From positions 248,001 to 312,000 of the forward strand of contig NZ_QJVJ01000009.1 in assembly GCF_003217775.1 (NCBI RefSeq): a DNA stretch of 64,000 nt, read 5' to 3'. Made by a program: the position numbers and the translations under genes. This DNA comes from Paenibacillus flagellatus (GTDB lineage Bacteria; Bacillota; Bacilli; Paenibacillales; NBRC-103111). Shown in pieces: positions 10,901 to 20,010 of this stretch; within the stretch, counting starts at the first letter, position 1; each line of letters begins with the position of its first letter. The notes under the pieces are model-generated. The model saw only the letters and a program-made list of their open reading frames with translations, did not search any database and was not told the DNA's origin.

Positions 10901-13900
10901 AGGGGACAACAACGCGAACGCGGTGACGATTACGACTGCCGGCGGCAATTTCGCTTACAAAAATGCCTCCAACGGCGACGTCGTCCTGATGCCGTATTCG
11001 GCGAATACGTGGTATACGTTCCAGCTGATCGCCGATCCCGCGACGAAGCGCGTCACGATTGCGATCAACGGGACCGTGTACGCGAACGGCGTGCCGTTCC
11101 GGACAGCCGTTTCGTCCTTGAACCAATTCGTCGCGACGACGGGATCGGCCGGAGTCGGAACGCATTATGTGGACAACGTCGTCGCCTACCCCTTCCTGCC
11201 TTTCCTGGAGGATTCGTTCGATACGGAGCCGCTTGGCGCGGCGCCCGGCGGTTACGAGATCGGCCAGGGGGGAGGACGAGTCGCGATCGCAGCGGTTGCC
11301 GGTACGCCGGGCAAAAGCGTGAGGCTGGAACCGGCGGGCGACGGGCGGGCCGCGGAGGCGATCAAACGGTTTCCGGCCCAGCGCGAGGCGGTAGCGGCGC
11401 GATTCGACGTCTTGCTGCCCGAGGCGGCCGATGGCCACCGCTGGAGCCTGCTTGACGAAGCGGGGAGTCCGAGCGTAACCGTATCGACATACGGCGGCCG
11501 GCTGGTCGCGACGGATGGGGACGGCCGGCGGATCGATTTGGGCGGATACCGTCCGGGTACATGGCACGAGATCAAGATGGTCGCGGACGTAACCGCACGG
11601 AACGCCGCGTTCGTCGTAGACGGCGTCGCGTCGGCCGTCGATGTGCCGTTAGCCGGCTCCTTCGGAGCGTTGTCCGGGTTTTCGGCGGCCGCTGAAGGCA
11701 ATGCCGGCGCCGCCCACTATATCGATAAGGTGAGCGTCTTTCCGTTCCGGTATTTGATCAACGATACATACGAGCGCAGCGCGATCGGAACGGTTCCGCC
11801 CGCGTATACGATCGATCCGGGGGCCAGCGGCAATTCGGTCCGGGTCGCGCAGGGGCCGGACGGAGAGGGAAGGAGCCTGTATTTTACGGACAGCACCAAC
11901 AAGGCGGCGGTCGCGACCAAGACGTTTCCGACCCAGACGGGTCCCGTCGTAGCCGAGTTCGATATTTGGCTGCCGAACAAGGAGGCGTACCACTCCTGGA
12001 ATATGAAGGACGATGCGGGCACGAACGGAATCAGCATCTTGACGTCGCAAATCGGCGGGGAGGACGTCTTCACGTATAAAAATGCCGCCGGAGGCGATAC
12101 GGTCATCCAGCCGTACGAACCCGGCAGGCGGTATCGGTTCAAGCTGGTGGCCGATCCGGGCGCCGGCAAGTACACGATCTACGTCGACGGGGCTCCGAAA
12201 GCGGTGGACGTCCCGTTCCGGTACGGGGTAAGCCACTTCGGCAAGTTCGCGGCGTCCACGGCGACGGGGGGCACCGGGTCGTTCCATGTGGACAATCTCA
12301 AGGTGTATCCGCTCGGCTTGCTGCAGACCGAACTCCCCGTCGTCACACTCGAGGGAGAAAGCGAGCTCGTCTGGCCGCTCGGCAAGCCGTTTGCCGATCC
12401 GGGATACACGGCCTCGAGCGAATATTACGGCGATGTGACCGGTCGCGTAACCGTCGAGGGCTCGGTCGACGTCGATACTGCGGGCGACTACGAGCTCCGC
12501 TACCGGGCGAGCGATCCGCTCGGCAGGTCCGGCAAGGAAGCGGTGCGCCGCGTCCGGGTCGCCGACAAGCTGCAGGCGGCCGAAGCCGGGCTGACGCCGG
12601 AAGTCGGAGGGGACGGCGCCGAATTCGTCCTGCGGGCCAAAGTGTGGCACGCGGAAGGGGAGAGAGTCGAAGTGTCGTCCTCGATCGGCGGAGTCGGGAA
12701 GAGCGTCGTGCTGGAGCGGTCGCCGACCGAGAAGCCGGCCTTCGCCAACGCGGCGCTGGTCTGGAGCGGCGCCGAGCTGCCCGAGGGACGGTACGAACCG
12801 GCGATCGTTACAGCGCGGGGAGAGGACGGCACGCGGGCGAGCGTGTCCGCTGCAGCCGGCGTAACGGTCGACAAGACGGCGCCCGCGCTGGCGATGACGC
12901 TGCTTCGCGAAGACGGCGCGCCGTATGTGCCGGGCGAGACGGCCGACAAGGCGGTCACCGTTACCGCGAACGTATACGATGCGTTCGACGGCGCCTCGGC
13001 CGTGAGCTACCGGCTGAACGATTCCGCATGGACGGCGTATACGGAGCCGCTGCGGCTTGCGGATACGGGCTCGTACACGGTCCGTCTGCAAGCGGTGGAT
13101 CGGGCGGGCAACCGCAGCCCGACCGTGACGGCAGCCGTGTATGTCCGACGGGAAGCGCCGGTTTTGTCGCTGCTCGGGGACAATCCGGTCACGGTTCCGC
13201 TTTACGGTACGTACCGGGAGCCGGGCTACATCGCGACGAGCCCCGCATACGGCGACATTTCCGACCGCGTAACGGTATCGGGAGCCGTGTACGCCGATCG
13301 GGAAGGCACGTACACGCTCGTTTACCGGGTGAGCGATCCGGCGGGCTTGGCGGCGGAGCAGAAGGAGCGCATCGTGATCGTAACGGCCGGAGATCCGGAT
13401 CAAGGCTCCGGGGAGGATGGCGGGGAACGGATTCCTTCCGTCCCCGGCGGAGAGTCCGGACGTCCGCGGACGGACGGCGTGGCGGGAGAGCCTCATGTTA
13501 TCGTGGGAGGCCGCCCGCTGCCCGTTCGGGATCCGTTCGATGCGGCATCGGGCATCACGATTTCCGTACCGGCAGCGGCGGGACCGTATACGGTAGAGCT
13601 GCCCGCCGAGACGCTTGCGCTGTGGCACGAGGCGGAGCGGACGGCCTACGTCACGATTTCGACGGAGGGGGGCGATTATTCGCTTCCGCTGCAGGAGCTG
13701 CTGTCCTTTGCGGGGACGGAGGGAAGCGTCCGCATCGAAGCCGGGCCGGTACCGGAGCGGGAGATGACCGCCCTGCGCCTGGCGGCGGAACGCGACGGGC
13801 TGCGCTTGGCGGGCGAGGCGTGGTCGTACCGGGTCGAAGTCGTCGCAGACGGCGGCGGTGCGCATACGGAAATCGAGCGATTCCGCGATTTCGTCCTGCG

Positions 13901-14654
13901 CACGATCCGTCATCCGGATACGGTCGGAGCGATCCGGGCCGGACGCATTCCGGGCGTAGCCCGCTTCGATCCCGCAAGCGGGACGTGGACCCCGGTCCCG
14001 GCATCCGTCGTGACCGACGGCGGCGAATACGGGCTGACGTTCCGTTCGAACGGCAACAGCGTGTACGTTCCGATCGAGGCGAACGTTACTTTTGCCGATA
14101 TGGAAGGACATTGGGCCAAGTCCGGCGTGGAGCGGCTCGCGGTGCAAGGCATGGTCCGCGGAAGCGCGCCGGATCGCTTCGATCCGGATCGGTCCGTGAC
14201 CCGCGCGGAATGGCTGACGATGCTCGTACGCGGACTCGGGCTGCTGAACCGCGCGGAGGAGCGGCCGTTCGCCGATACGCCGCTCGGCGACTGGTATGCG
14301 GACGCCGTAGCGGCGGGTACGGCGTATGGCATCGTCGGGGGATACCCGGACGGGACGTTCGGGCCGAATCGAATCGTCAGTCGGCAGGAGGCGGCGGTCA
14401 TGCTGTACCGGGCATTGACGGCAGCCGGCATTTCCTTCCCGCAGCGGAGCGGCGACGGCGCCTCGGCCGGACGATTCGCCGACGCCGGCGAGATCGGCGG
14501 CTTCGCGGCCGAAGCGGTCGATGTCCTGACGACGGACGGGATGCTGCAGGGCGTCGGGGAAGCCGTCTTCGCTCCGCTGCAGCCCGCTACCCGGGCGCAG
14601 GCGGCCGTTCTGCTGCAGCGGCTGCTCGACCGCATCGCCAGCGGAGAAGCATGA
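7905..14654 (+). CDS. SLH-anchored polysaccharide lyase family 8 protein
   Basis: This 2249-residue secreted protein starts at GTG 7905 behind GGAGGAGGG, with a signal peptide of about 35 residues. Residues about 36-815 are a PL8 lyase (hyaluronate, chondroitin or xanthan lyase family). All four catalytic positions are readable: Asn214 in TGANRV, His279 in SFLQH, Tyr288 in GNYG, and Arg340/342 in RGR. Then come a fibronectin III domain (about 821-912), three LamG-like modules (about 914-1100, 1100-1282, 1282-1469), and DUF5011 Ig-like domains near 1478-1552 and 1752-1827 with other Ig-like domains between. A pre-SLH module (about 1862-2058) leads to three SLH domains (2063-2248), which bind cell-wall polymer. 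The enzyme is therefore displayed on the surface and cleaves a uronic-acid-containing polymer by beta-elimination. Substrate is not certain. Confidence 0.92.
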   Translation: MIGKRFRRLAGVLAIALIVQWAAGWSPAVRVNAADEFDALRQKWYDVLTGGSGVDPGDPDAAAQIAGLDDQVSNAGSTGVWDLLRRGTDRSACGCLWTDLSELKSDNIVVNYGRLRTMALAYATEGSRFHRDEALKSDLLGALDWMYANRYNETTVKYGNWYHWEMSGPQQLLDTVILLYEDLSAGQIADYMRAVAAFAPDPNLTNGSTATGANRVEKAWVYMLRAIVVKDGAQLALARDALSDKTGTPTSTAGAQNVFAYNTIPETDGMHKDGSFLQHGPHPYIGNYGTTFFQLVANAMYVLNGSAWQIEDPQAGNVYRWIYDSFAPTMVKGAQMDMVRGRLISNSGVQSHVAGHRVIQGVLTVALFAPEQDALAFKSMAKAWVTEDTYRSFLRNAPLFYSAMAKRIVADSAIPAYTDWVGHKLFTQSDRVVHHRPSFSYGLAMSSARVFRYESINGNNLHGWRTGDGVTYLYNGDLSQYDDDYWATVDKYRLPGITTDVRTLGNAAGQSTKTPHGWVGGASDGTYGVVGMQFTPYGSKLTGKKSWFLFDKEIVALGAGITSMDANPVETVVENRKLADPAANVLTVDGAEQPAGMTSAPADYTGARWAHLAGAAPGSDIGYYFPEGGALKGLREARTATWGDSQGGVPTEPITRNYQTLWLDHGSKPVGGTYQYAVLPNRSRIETEQYAAAAPFQVLDNSEDAQAVRQAELGVVGANFWNDADKTVYADGKPWLTSRSKASAMTRLQGDELELYAADPTQTRTEPIELELHTEAVGVIAVDPGVSVRQLSPTVRLTIDARGAAGGTKSVRLRLTNPAGDVTPPSAPDRLSAAALSRSALKLQWAASADDTAVAGYEVYRDGEKVADVRSPDYIDASLASGVTYTYTVVAYDPSGNRSAASAPVSAATLGGSLYLIEDRFDGLEIGSVPPDYTITTAGGTVSVEGVKSASDRSLKLEDTNSGKEVVVSKPFGLQGGPLLIEFDVMFPQKQNYHAWIVKGDNNANAVTITTAGGNFAYKNASNGDVVLMPYSANTWYTFQLIADPATKRVTIAINGTVYANGVPFRTAVSSLNQFVATTGSAGVGTHYVDNVVAYPFLPFLEDSFDTEPLGAAPGGYEIGQGGGRVAIAAVAGTPGKSVRLEPAGDGRAAEAIKRFPAQREAVAARFDVLLPEAADGHRWSLLDEAGSPSVTVSTYGGRLVATDGDGRRIDLGGYRPGTWHEIKMVADVTARNAAFVVDGVASAVDVPLAGSFGALSGFSAAAEGNAGAAHYIDKVSVFPFRYLINDTYERSAIGTVPPAYTIDPGASGNSVRVAQGPDGEGRSLYFTDSTNKAAVATKTFPTQTGPVVAEFDIWLPNKEAYHSWNMKDDAGTNGISILTSQIGGEDVFTYKNAAGGDTVIQPYEPGRRYRFKLVADPGAGKYTIYVDGAPKAVDVPFRYGVSHFGKFAASTATGGTGSFHVDNLKVYPLGLLQTELPVVTLEGESELVWPLGKPFADPGYTASSEYYGDVTGRVTVEGSVDVDTAGDYELRYRASDPLGRSGKEAVRRVRVADKLQAAEAGLTPEVGGDGAEFVLRAKVWHAEGERVEVSSSIGGVGKSVVLERSPTEKPAFANAALVWSGAELPEGRYEPAIVTARGEDGTRASVSAAAGVTVDKTAPALAMTLLREDGAPYVPGETADKAVTVTANVYDAFDGASAVSYRLNDSAWTAYTEPLRLADTGSYTVRLQAVDRAGNRSPTVTAAVYVRREAPVLSLLGDNPVTVPLYGTYREPGYIATSPAYGDISDRVTVSGAVYADREGTYTLVYRVSDPAGLAAEQKERIVIVTAGDPDQGSGEDGGERIPSVPGGESGRPRTDGVAGEPHVIVGGRPLPVRDPFDAASGITISVPAAAGPYTVELPAETLALWHEAERTAYVTISTEGGDYSLPLQELLSFAGTEGSVRIEAGPVPEREMTALRLAAERDGLRLAGEAWSYRVEVVADGGGAHTEIERFRDFVLRTIRHPDTVGAIRAGRIPGVARFDPASGTWTPVPASVVTDGGEYGLTFRSNGNSVYVPIEANVTFADMEGHWAKSGVERLAVQGMVRGSAPDRFDPDRSVTRAEWLTMLVRGLGLLNRAEERPFADTPLGDWYADAVAAGTAYGIVGGYPDGTFGPNRIVSRQEAAVMLYRALTAAGISFPQRSGDGASAGRFADAGEIGGFAAEAVDVLTTDGMLQGVGEAVFAPLQPATRAQAAVLLQRLLDRIASGEA

Positions 14655-14753
14655 GCCTTACAGGCAGGAACAATCGGCGGCGGACCGGAAAGCCCGGCTC
14701 CGCCCCGGCCTTCTCGAAATTCCGAAATTCCGAATGAGACAAGGAGGTTTGTT

Positions 14754-17700
14754 ATGAAACGAGCGATTGGCATGCTGCTTGCCATGGTCATGATAGTAAG
14801 CTGGATTCCGTTCCGCCCGGTGCATGCGGCAGCGGCGGCGGCGAACCCGAACCTGCTCGCGAACGGCGGCTTCGAGACGACGGCCGCCAACTCCGCCTGG
14901 CAGGGGGGTGTCGCGGCGGCAAGCTGGACGCGGTACGTCTTTACTGGTACCCCTTTGTTTGCGGTTGACGGAAACGTTTCGCACACGGGCGCAAGATCGG
15001 TCCGCTTAGAAGCGTCCGCATCCGCACGCGGCACCGTCTTCCAGCAGATCGGCGTGACGGTGGGCAAGACGTATCGGGTCAGCGGCTGGATGAAAACGGA
15101 GGACGTATCGAGCAAGGCGCTCGTCCGGTTCCAGGTCGGCCGCACGGCGGGCGGCGCGCTGCTCGTGAACATCGCGGAGGCGAAAGGCACGACGGACTGG
15201 ACGCGATTCGAGCGAACCGTCACGATTCCGGACAACGCGACGCTTCCGGCGGCGCTGAAGGTCGAAGCGTTTCTCGAGAACAGCACCGGTCGGGTCTGGT
15301 TCGACGACTTCGCCGTGGAGGAATGGGTCGGCGTACAGGGCGTCTCCTTGTCGCCGAAGGTCGTTTCGCTGCAGCGGGGGGAAACCGCTTCCATCGAAGC
15401 GTCGTTCGTCCCCGCGAACGCCTCGAACCGCGCCTTGGCGTGGTCGTCGTCGGATGAAGCGGTGGCGTCGGTCGACGCGAACGGAACCGTAACCGCCAAG
15501 GCGGACGGCTTCTCCGTCATAACGGCGGCCTCGCCCGAAGGCGGATACGCCGATACGGCGGTCGTCAGCGTGGGCGCGTCGCCGACGTTGACGGTCGAGC
15601 CCTATACGGGCACGGCAGCCGAGGACGGCGGGTTGGAAGGCCGGCTGATCGCGTCCGATTCGACCGGCGCGGCGGTTTCGTTCGCGCAGGCGACCTCGCC
15701 GAAGAACGGCAAGGTGACCGTGTACCCGGACGGCCGGTTCGCGTATTACCCGAACCCGGATTACAGCGGCCCGGACGAATTCGCGTTCATGGCCCAAACC
15801 GGCAAAGGAGGCCCCCGATTCGCCATGGCTTCGATCGAAGTGCAACCGGTCAACGATGCGCCGTTTCTCGATTTGGCTTGGTCGTCGACGATTAAAAACA
15901 AGCCGCTTTCCGGCCGGGTGCAGCAGGCTTCCGACACGGACCGTGACCCGCTCGTCTGGAGCAAGGCGGCGGAGCCGGAGCACGGTACGCTGCAGCTGAA
16001 CGCGGACGGCACGTACGTCTATACGCCGCAAGCGGACTTCGTCGGCTACGACGGCTTCCGCGTCGCGGCGAGCGACGGGAAGGGCGGTCGTACGGAAGGA
16101 ACCGTCCGGATCGCCGTCATCCCGGAGACGGGCGATTTCGCGGCGCTGTTCAAAAGCCGGCCGAGCTACGGCCAGCATCCGCGGCTGCTCGGCGATCGGG
16201 ATGACTACGACCGGGCGCGGGCGCTGATCGGGACCGATCCGTACATGAAGGAATGGTACGCGCGGCTGCAGAAGGAGGCGGAGCCGATTTTGTCGACCTC
16301 GCCGCTGCCGTACGCGGCGAACGGGGCGAACAACGGCGCGATCCGCGACCGGCTGCTGCGCATCGGCCTCATGTACCAGCTGAGCGGCGACGCGCGTTAC
16401 GCGACCCGCACGATTCAAGAGCTGGAGGCGCTGGCCGGCTACGCCGACTGGGGGGCCCGGACGAACAACATTTTGGCGATGGCGGAGCTGTCGCACGCCG
16501 TGTCGCTCGCTTACGACTGGGTGTACGAAGCGATGACGGCGGAGCAGCGGGCGAACGTGGCGGAGGCGATCCGCATTCACGTGCTGAACGTGGCGCTCGA
16601 CTGGTACCGCGGGGCGTTTACGCATAACGGCGAGTACAACAATATCAATCTGGTGGACAACGGCAACTTCGGCATGGCGGCGCTTGCGATCGCGGATGCG
16701 AGCCCGCAGGCGGGGGCGGCGGCGGCCGAGGTGCTGCAAGGCATGTACCGGAAGCTCCAGCAATCGCTGCGCCACTATACGCCCGACGGGGCGTGGCCGG
16801 AAGGCCCCGCCTACTGGCATTACGGCGGTCAATATTTGTCGTACATGATCGCGACGATGAACAACGTCCTCGGCACCGACTTCGGCTTGTCGGCGCTTCC
16901 CGGCTTCGAGGAGTCGGGCGCGTTCCCCGGACATTTGCTCGGCGAGGGCGGCTACTTCGACTTCTTCGACGGCGGCATCTCGCTCGCGCAGCCCGAGTCG
17001 ATGTGGTTCGCGGACTTTTTCGGCAAGCCGGAGTACGCTTGGCATCTCGGCGATTTGTACCGGCGCAAGGACGTGTTCCACCCGCTGTACCTCGTCTTGT
17101 ATCGACCGGGCATGTTCGACGTGAAACCGACCGAGCTCGACCGGTTCTACACGGCGATCGAATCCGGCTCGATGCGCAGCGCTTGGGACGATCCCGACGC
17201 GCTGTTCGCCTCGATGAAGGGCGTGAACGAGACGTTGAAGAGCCATCACGACCTCGATGCGGGCACGTTCGTATTCGACGCGCTCGGCGTGCGGTGGGCG
17301 ATGGATTCCGGCAACGAGGACTACAGCCTCCCCGGCTTCTGGGATTACAAGTACCAGCGATGGACGTATTACCGGAAAAAGACGGAGGGCCACAACACGA
17401 TCGTCGTCAATCCGGTGCAAAATCCGGTCGTGCAGCAGGACCCGCTCGGCACGGCGGTCCGCATCGCGCAGCAATCGAAGCCGCGCGGCGCGTTCTCGGT
17501 GCTCGACATGACGAACGTGTACCGCAACGACGCCGTTTCGATGAAGCGCGGCATGATGCTGGCGGACGACCGCACCAAGCTGCTCGTGCAGGACGAGATG
17601 AAGCTGAAGCAGCCGTCGGAGCTGTATTGGTTCATGCATACGAAGGCGAGCGTCGAAATCGTCGAAGGCGGTCGCGCGGCGATTTTGCGGCAAGGCGACA

Positions 17701-19406
17701 AGCGGCTGTATGCGAAAATGGCGGAGGCGCCCGCAGGGGCCGTGTTCTCGGTCATGGACGCGGTGCCGCTGCCGACGTCGCCGAATCCGACGGAGCAGTC
17801 GGCCAACTTCGGCGTTCGCAAGCTGGCGATCCATATGACGGACGTGACGGAGGCGAACGTGGCGGTCTGGCTCGTGCCGCTGTACGACGCCGACCCGATA
17901 CCGGCCTCGCTGCCGGCGTTCGCGCCGCTTGCGGCCTGGTCGATTCCGGACGGCGAGCTGCCGCCGCGCCCCGCCCGTCCGACGCTGGACGCCTTGACGG
18001 TGGACGGCGTGCCGGTCCCGGGCTTTTACCCAAGCAAGACGTACTACGAGGCGTTCGTTCCGTTCGACTCCTCCACCGTACCCGTGGTCGGAGCGACGTC
18101 GTCCGCCGGGCATGACGTGAACGTCACCCAGGCGACCGCCGTGCCGGGAAGCGCGCGCATCGTCGTGCGGGACGCCGCCCATCCGGCGAACGCGAACGCG
18201 TACACGGTCGCGTTCAAGCGGCTGCCGCTGATCGGCAGGCCGACGGGCATGCAGCAGTATGCGGTCGCCGGCGTCGAGGCGAGCGCGGTGCCGGAAGCGG
18301 CGCAGGGCAATACGCCGGACAAAACGATCGACGGCAATTTAAGCACCCGCTGGTCCGCTCCCGGCCGACAGTGGCTTCGCTTCGATCTCGGCAGCGCGAA
18401 GCCGGTCGGCGCGATTTCGGTCGCGATCTACAACGGGACGCTGCGCAAGGCGTATTTCGACCTCGAGGCGTCGCTCGACGGCCAGACGTGGACGACGCTG
18501 TTCAGCGGCGAAAGCTCGGGTACGACGCTCGAGCCGGAAACGTTCCTCGTACCGCTGACGGAAGCGCGATATATCCGGCTCGTCGGCAGCGGCAACTCGT
18601 CGAACAACTACAACAGCATCACCGAGGTGGCCGTCTACGGACCGCCCGCCGTCAGCGGGGTGGAGCTGGATCGCAGCGAGCTTCTGCTGACCGCGGCCGG
18701 CAGCACCGATCGGCTTGTGGCTCGCGTGCTGCCGGACGGAGCGGGTAACCGGTCGGTCCGCTGGACGTCGACCGATCCGGGTGTGGCCGTGGCGGCCGCC
18801 GACGGTACGGTGACGGCCGTCGGCGAAGGGCGGACGACGGTGACGGCGACGACGGAGGAGGGCGGCTTCACCGCATCCGCGGCCGTCGTCGTCGATACGA
18901 GCGGGCCGACGGTCGCCTTCGGCGGGCCGGAGCGCGTCTCGCCCGTCGACACGGTGACGCTCAGCGTCTACGCGAGCGACGCCGTGACCGGAGTCGCGTC
19001 GCTCGACGTCACGCTCGATGGCGGACCGCGCCCCGCGGTCATGGCGATCGCGCCGCTCGAGCTGGCGCTCGGCGAGCACGTCGTCCGTGCCGTCGCCGTC
19101 GACCGTGCCGGGCACGAGACGGTGCGCGAATTCCGCTTCACCGTCGACGTGGCGGCGGACCGGCTGCCGGAGCTGGTGCAGCTCGGCTTCGACCGCGGCT
19201 GGCTGCGCAACAACGGCATGCTGCAAAGCTTGAAGACGAAGGCGGAGCGTGCGGCCGACGCGCAGGGCGACCCGCGCAAGCTGGAGCAGGCGCTTGCCGC
19301 GCTCGAGCACGAAGTGCAAGCGCAGGCGGGCAAGGGCATCGACGCCGGCTTCGCCCGGCTGCTGCTGGACGGTATGGCGCGCATGGTTGCCGCGTCCGGG
19401 CGATAA
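14754..19406 (+). CDS. secreted heparinase II/III-family lyase with FIMAH domain
   Basis: This 1550-residue protein starts at ATG 14754 after AAGGAGG. A signal peptide ends near residue 26 (PVHAAAA). Domains in order: CBM4/9-like (about 27-188), Big_2 (193-275), two cadherin-like 95-residue repeats (278-463), heparinase II/III lyase (about 480-1075), cadherin-like sandwich (1080-1160), F5/8 type C discoidin module (1165-1300), Big_2 (1302-1378), an Ig-like domain, and a C-terminal FIMAH domain (about 1466-1550). The lyase part shows EGPAYWHYGGQYL and the family signature HHDLDAGTFVFDALG followed by GHNTIVVN. It has no SLH anchor, so it is released or held by its carbohydrate-binding parts. 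It begins 99 bases after the PL8 gene, is probably co-transcribed with it, and likely acts on the same polymer. Confidence 0.9.
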   Translation: MKRAIGMLLAMVMIVSWIPFRPVHAAAAAANPNLLANGGFETTAANSAWQGGVAAASWTRYVFTGTPLFAVDGNVSHTGARSVRLEASASARGTVFQQIGVTVGKTYRVSGWMKTEDVSSKALVRFQVGRTAGGALLVNIAEAKGTTDWTRFERTVTIPDNATLPAALKVEAFLENSTGRVWFDDFAVEEWVGVQGVSLSPKVVSLQRGETASIEASFVPANASNRALAWSSSDEAVASVDANGTVTAKADGFSVITAASPEGGYADTAVVSVGASPTLTVEPYTGTAAEDGGLEGRLIASDSTGAAVSFAQATSPKNGKVTVYPDGRFAYYPNPDYSGPDEFAFMAQTGKGGPRFAMASIEVQPVNDAPFLDLAWSSTIKNKPLSGRVQQASDTDRDPLVWSKAAEPEHGTLQLNADGTYVYTPQADFVGYDGFRVAASDGKGGRTEGTVRIAVIPETGDFAALFKSRPSYGQHPRLLGDRDDYDRARALIGTDPYMKEWYARLQKEAEPILSTSPLPYAANGANNGAIRDRLLRIGLMYQLSGDARYATRTIQELEALAGYADWGARTNNILAMAELSHAVSLAYDWVYEAMTAEQRANVAEAIRIHVLNVALDWYRGAFTHNGEYNNINLVDNGNFGMAALAIADASPQAGAAAAEVLQGMYRKLQQSLRHYTPDGAWPEGPAYWHYGGQYLSYMIATMNNVLGTDFGLSALPGFEESGAFPGHLLGEGGYFDFFDGGISLAQPESMWFADFFGKPEYAWHLGDLYRRKDVFHPLYLVLYRPGMFDVKPTELDRFYTAIESGSMRSAWDDPDALFASMKGVNETLKSHHDLDAGTFVFDALGVRWAMDSGNEDYSLPGFWDYKYQRWTYYRKKTEGHNTIVVNPVQNPVVQQDPLGTAVRIAQQSKPRGAFSVLDMTNVYRNDAVSMKRGMMLADDRTKLLVQDEMKLKQPSELYWFMHTKASVEIVEGGRAAILRQGDKRLYAKMAEAPAGAVFSVMDAVPLPTSPNPTEQSANFGVRKLAIHMTDVTEANVAVWLVPLYDADPIPASLPAFAPLAAWSIPDGELPPRPARPTLDALTVDGVPVPGFYPSKTYYEAFVPFDSSTVPVVGATSSAGHDVNVTQATAVPGSARIVVRDAAHPANANAYTVAFKRLPLIGRPTGMQQYAVAGVEASAVPEAAQGNTPDKTIDGNLSTRWSAPGRQWLRFDLGSAKPVGAISVAIYNGTLRKAYFDLEASLDGQTWTTLFSGESSGTTLEPETFLVPLTEARYIRLVGSGNSSNNYNSITEVAVYGPPAVSGVELDRSELLLTAAGSTDRLVARVLPDGAGNRSVRWTSTDPGVAVAAADGTVTAVGEGRTTVTATTEEGGFTASAAVVVDTSGPTVAFGGPERVSPVDTVTLSVYASDAVTGVASLDVTLDGGPRPAVMAIAPLELALGEHVVRAVAVDRAGHETVREFRFTVDVAADRLPELVQLGFDRGWLRNNGMLQSLKTKAERAADAQGDPRKLEQALAALEHEVQAQAGKGIDAGFARLLLDGMARMVAASGR

Positions 19407-19432
19407 TAAGAACCGAAGGGACGGTCGAGAAA

Positions 19433-19467
19433 GGGGAGGGGTCGCGATGGCGGCCCCTTCTTTTTTT
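19433..19467 (+). terminator. rho-independent terminator after the lyase genes
   Basis: GAGGGGTCGC pairs with GCGGCCCCTTC around a four-base loop (centre 19446-19449), followed by seven T. It closes the polysaccharide locus. Confidence 0.85.
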
Positions 19468-19513
19468 CGCTCGACATCCATCACCGACTTGGACCAACGC
19501 GAGAGGCGGTTCG

Positions 19514-19694
19514 TTGGATAGAATCCAATCGATTTCACGCTTCGGGTCGCGATGAGGATCTTCTGTTGGAACATATCCAGCAGAATTCCGCTTCTGGCCG
19601 TGTTTGAACCGTTTGAGGGAAGATCCGTTGGATATAATCCAATTGGATGCGCCGGTTCGTGTCGATCCGCACCGTTCCATTGGATAAAATCCAA
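19514..19694. repeat. array of four spaced TTGGAT-N3-ATCCAA palindromes
   Basis: Four palindromes lie at 19514-19528 (spacer AGA), 19566-19580 (TTGGAA CAT ATCCAG, degenerate), 19628-19642 (ATA) and 19680-19694 (AAA). Start-to-start distances are 52, 62 and 52 bases. Copies 1-3 and 2-4 are both 114 bases apart, and a TTCGNGTCG segment recurs about 27 bases into each half, so a 114-base unit may have been duplicated. The rest of the 604-base gap 19407-20010 holds the terminator before the array, a promoter after it, and otherwise nothing I recognise. Confidence 0.75.
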
Positions 19695-19898
19695 TCGGCA
19701 TCGAATCCCGGCGAACCGATGGGTTGCACGGATAACCGAACCGTCGCCCATATCGCGTCCAAACCGTTGTTGCCCCGCTTTCACCCCTATACCCGCTTTC
19801 ATCGTTACTCCTTGTGCTATCGCCAAGGCTCGTCGCGAGTCCCGCACGGATCGCCGTCTTTTGCCGTTTCCGTAATCGTCCCCCGCTCCCGAAAATGC

Positions 19899-19928
19899 TT
19901 TACTCCGTTCTTCCCGCTTAGGTAAGAT
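19899..19928 (+). promoter_or_regulatory. sigma-A-like promoter upstream of the glycosyltransferase
   Basis: TTTACT (19899-19904) and TAAGAT (19923-19928) are separated by 18 bases. Predicted transcript start is near 19935, leaving a leader of about 75 bases. Confidence 0.5.
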
Positions 19929-20010
19929 AGTACATATGTAAAAAGACCATGCGGTACGGGAAACGGAGGTGCGGGCGCGAAGGGGATGAGCCTCGACGCC
20001 GCCCGACTGA

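Noticed and set aside
15006-18182. A 1058-codon minus-strand open frame opposite the heparinase-type lyase
   Set aside because: It has no recognisable domain and highly biased composition, and the sense strand carries continuous lyase domains.
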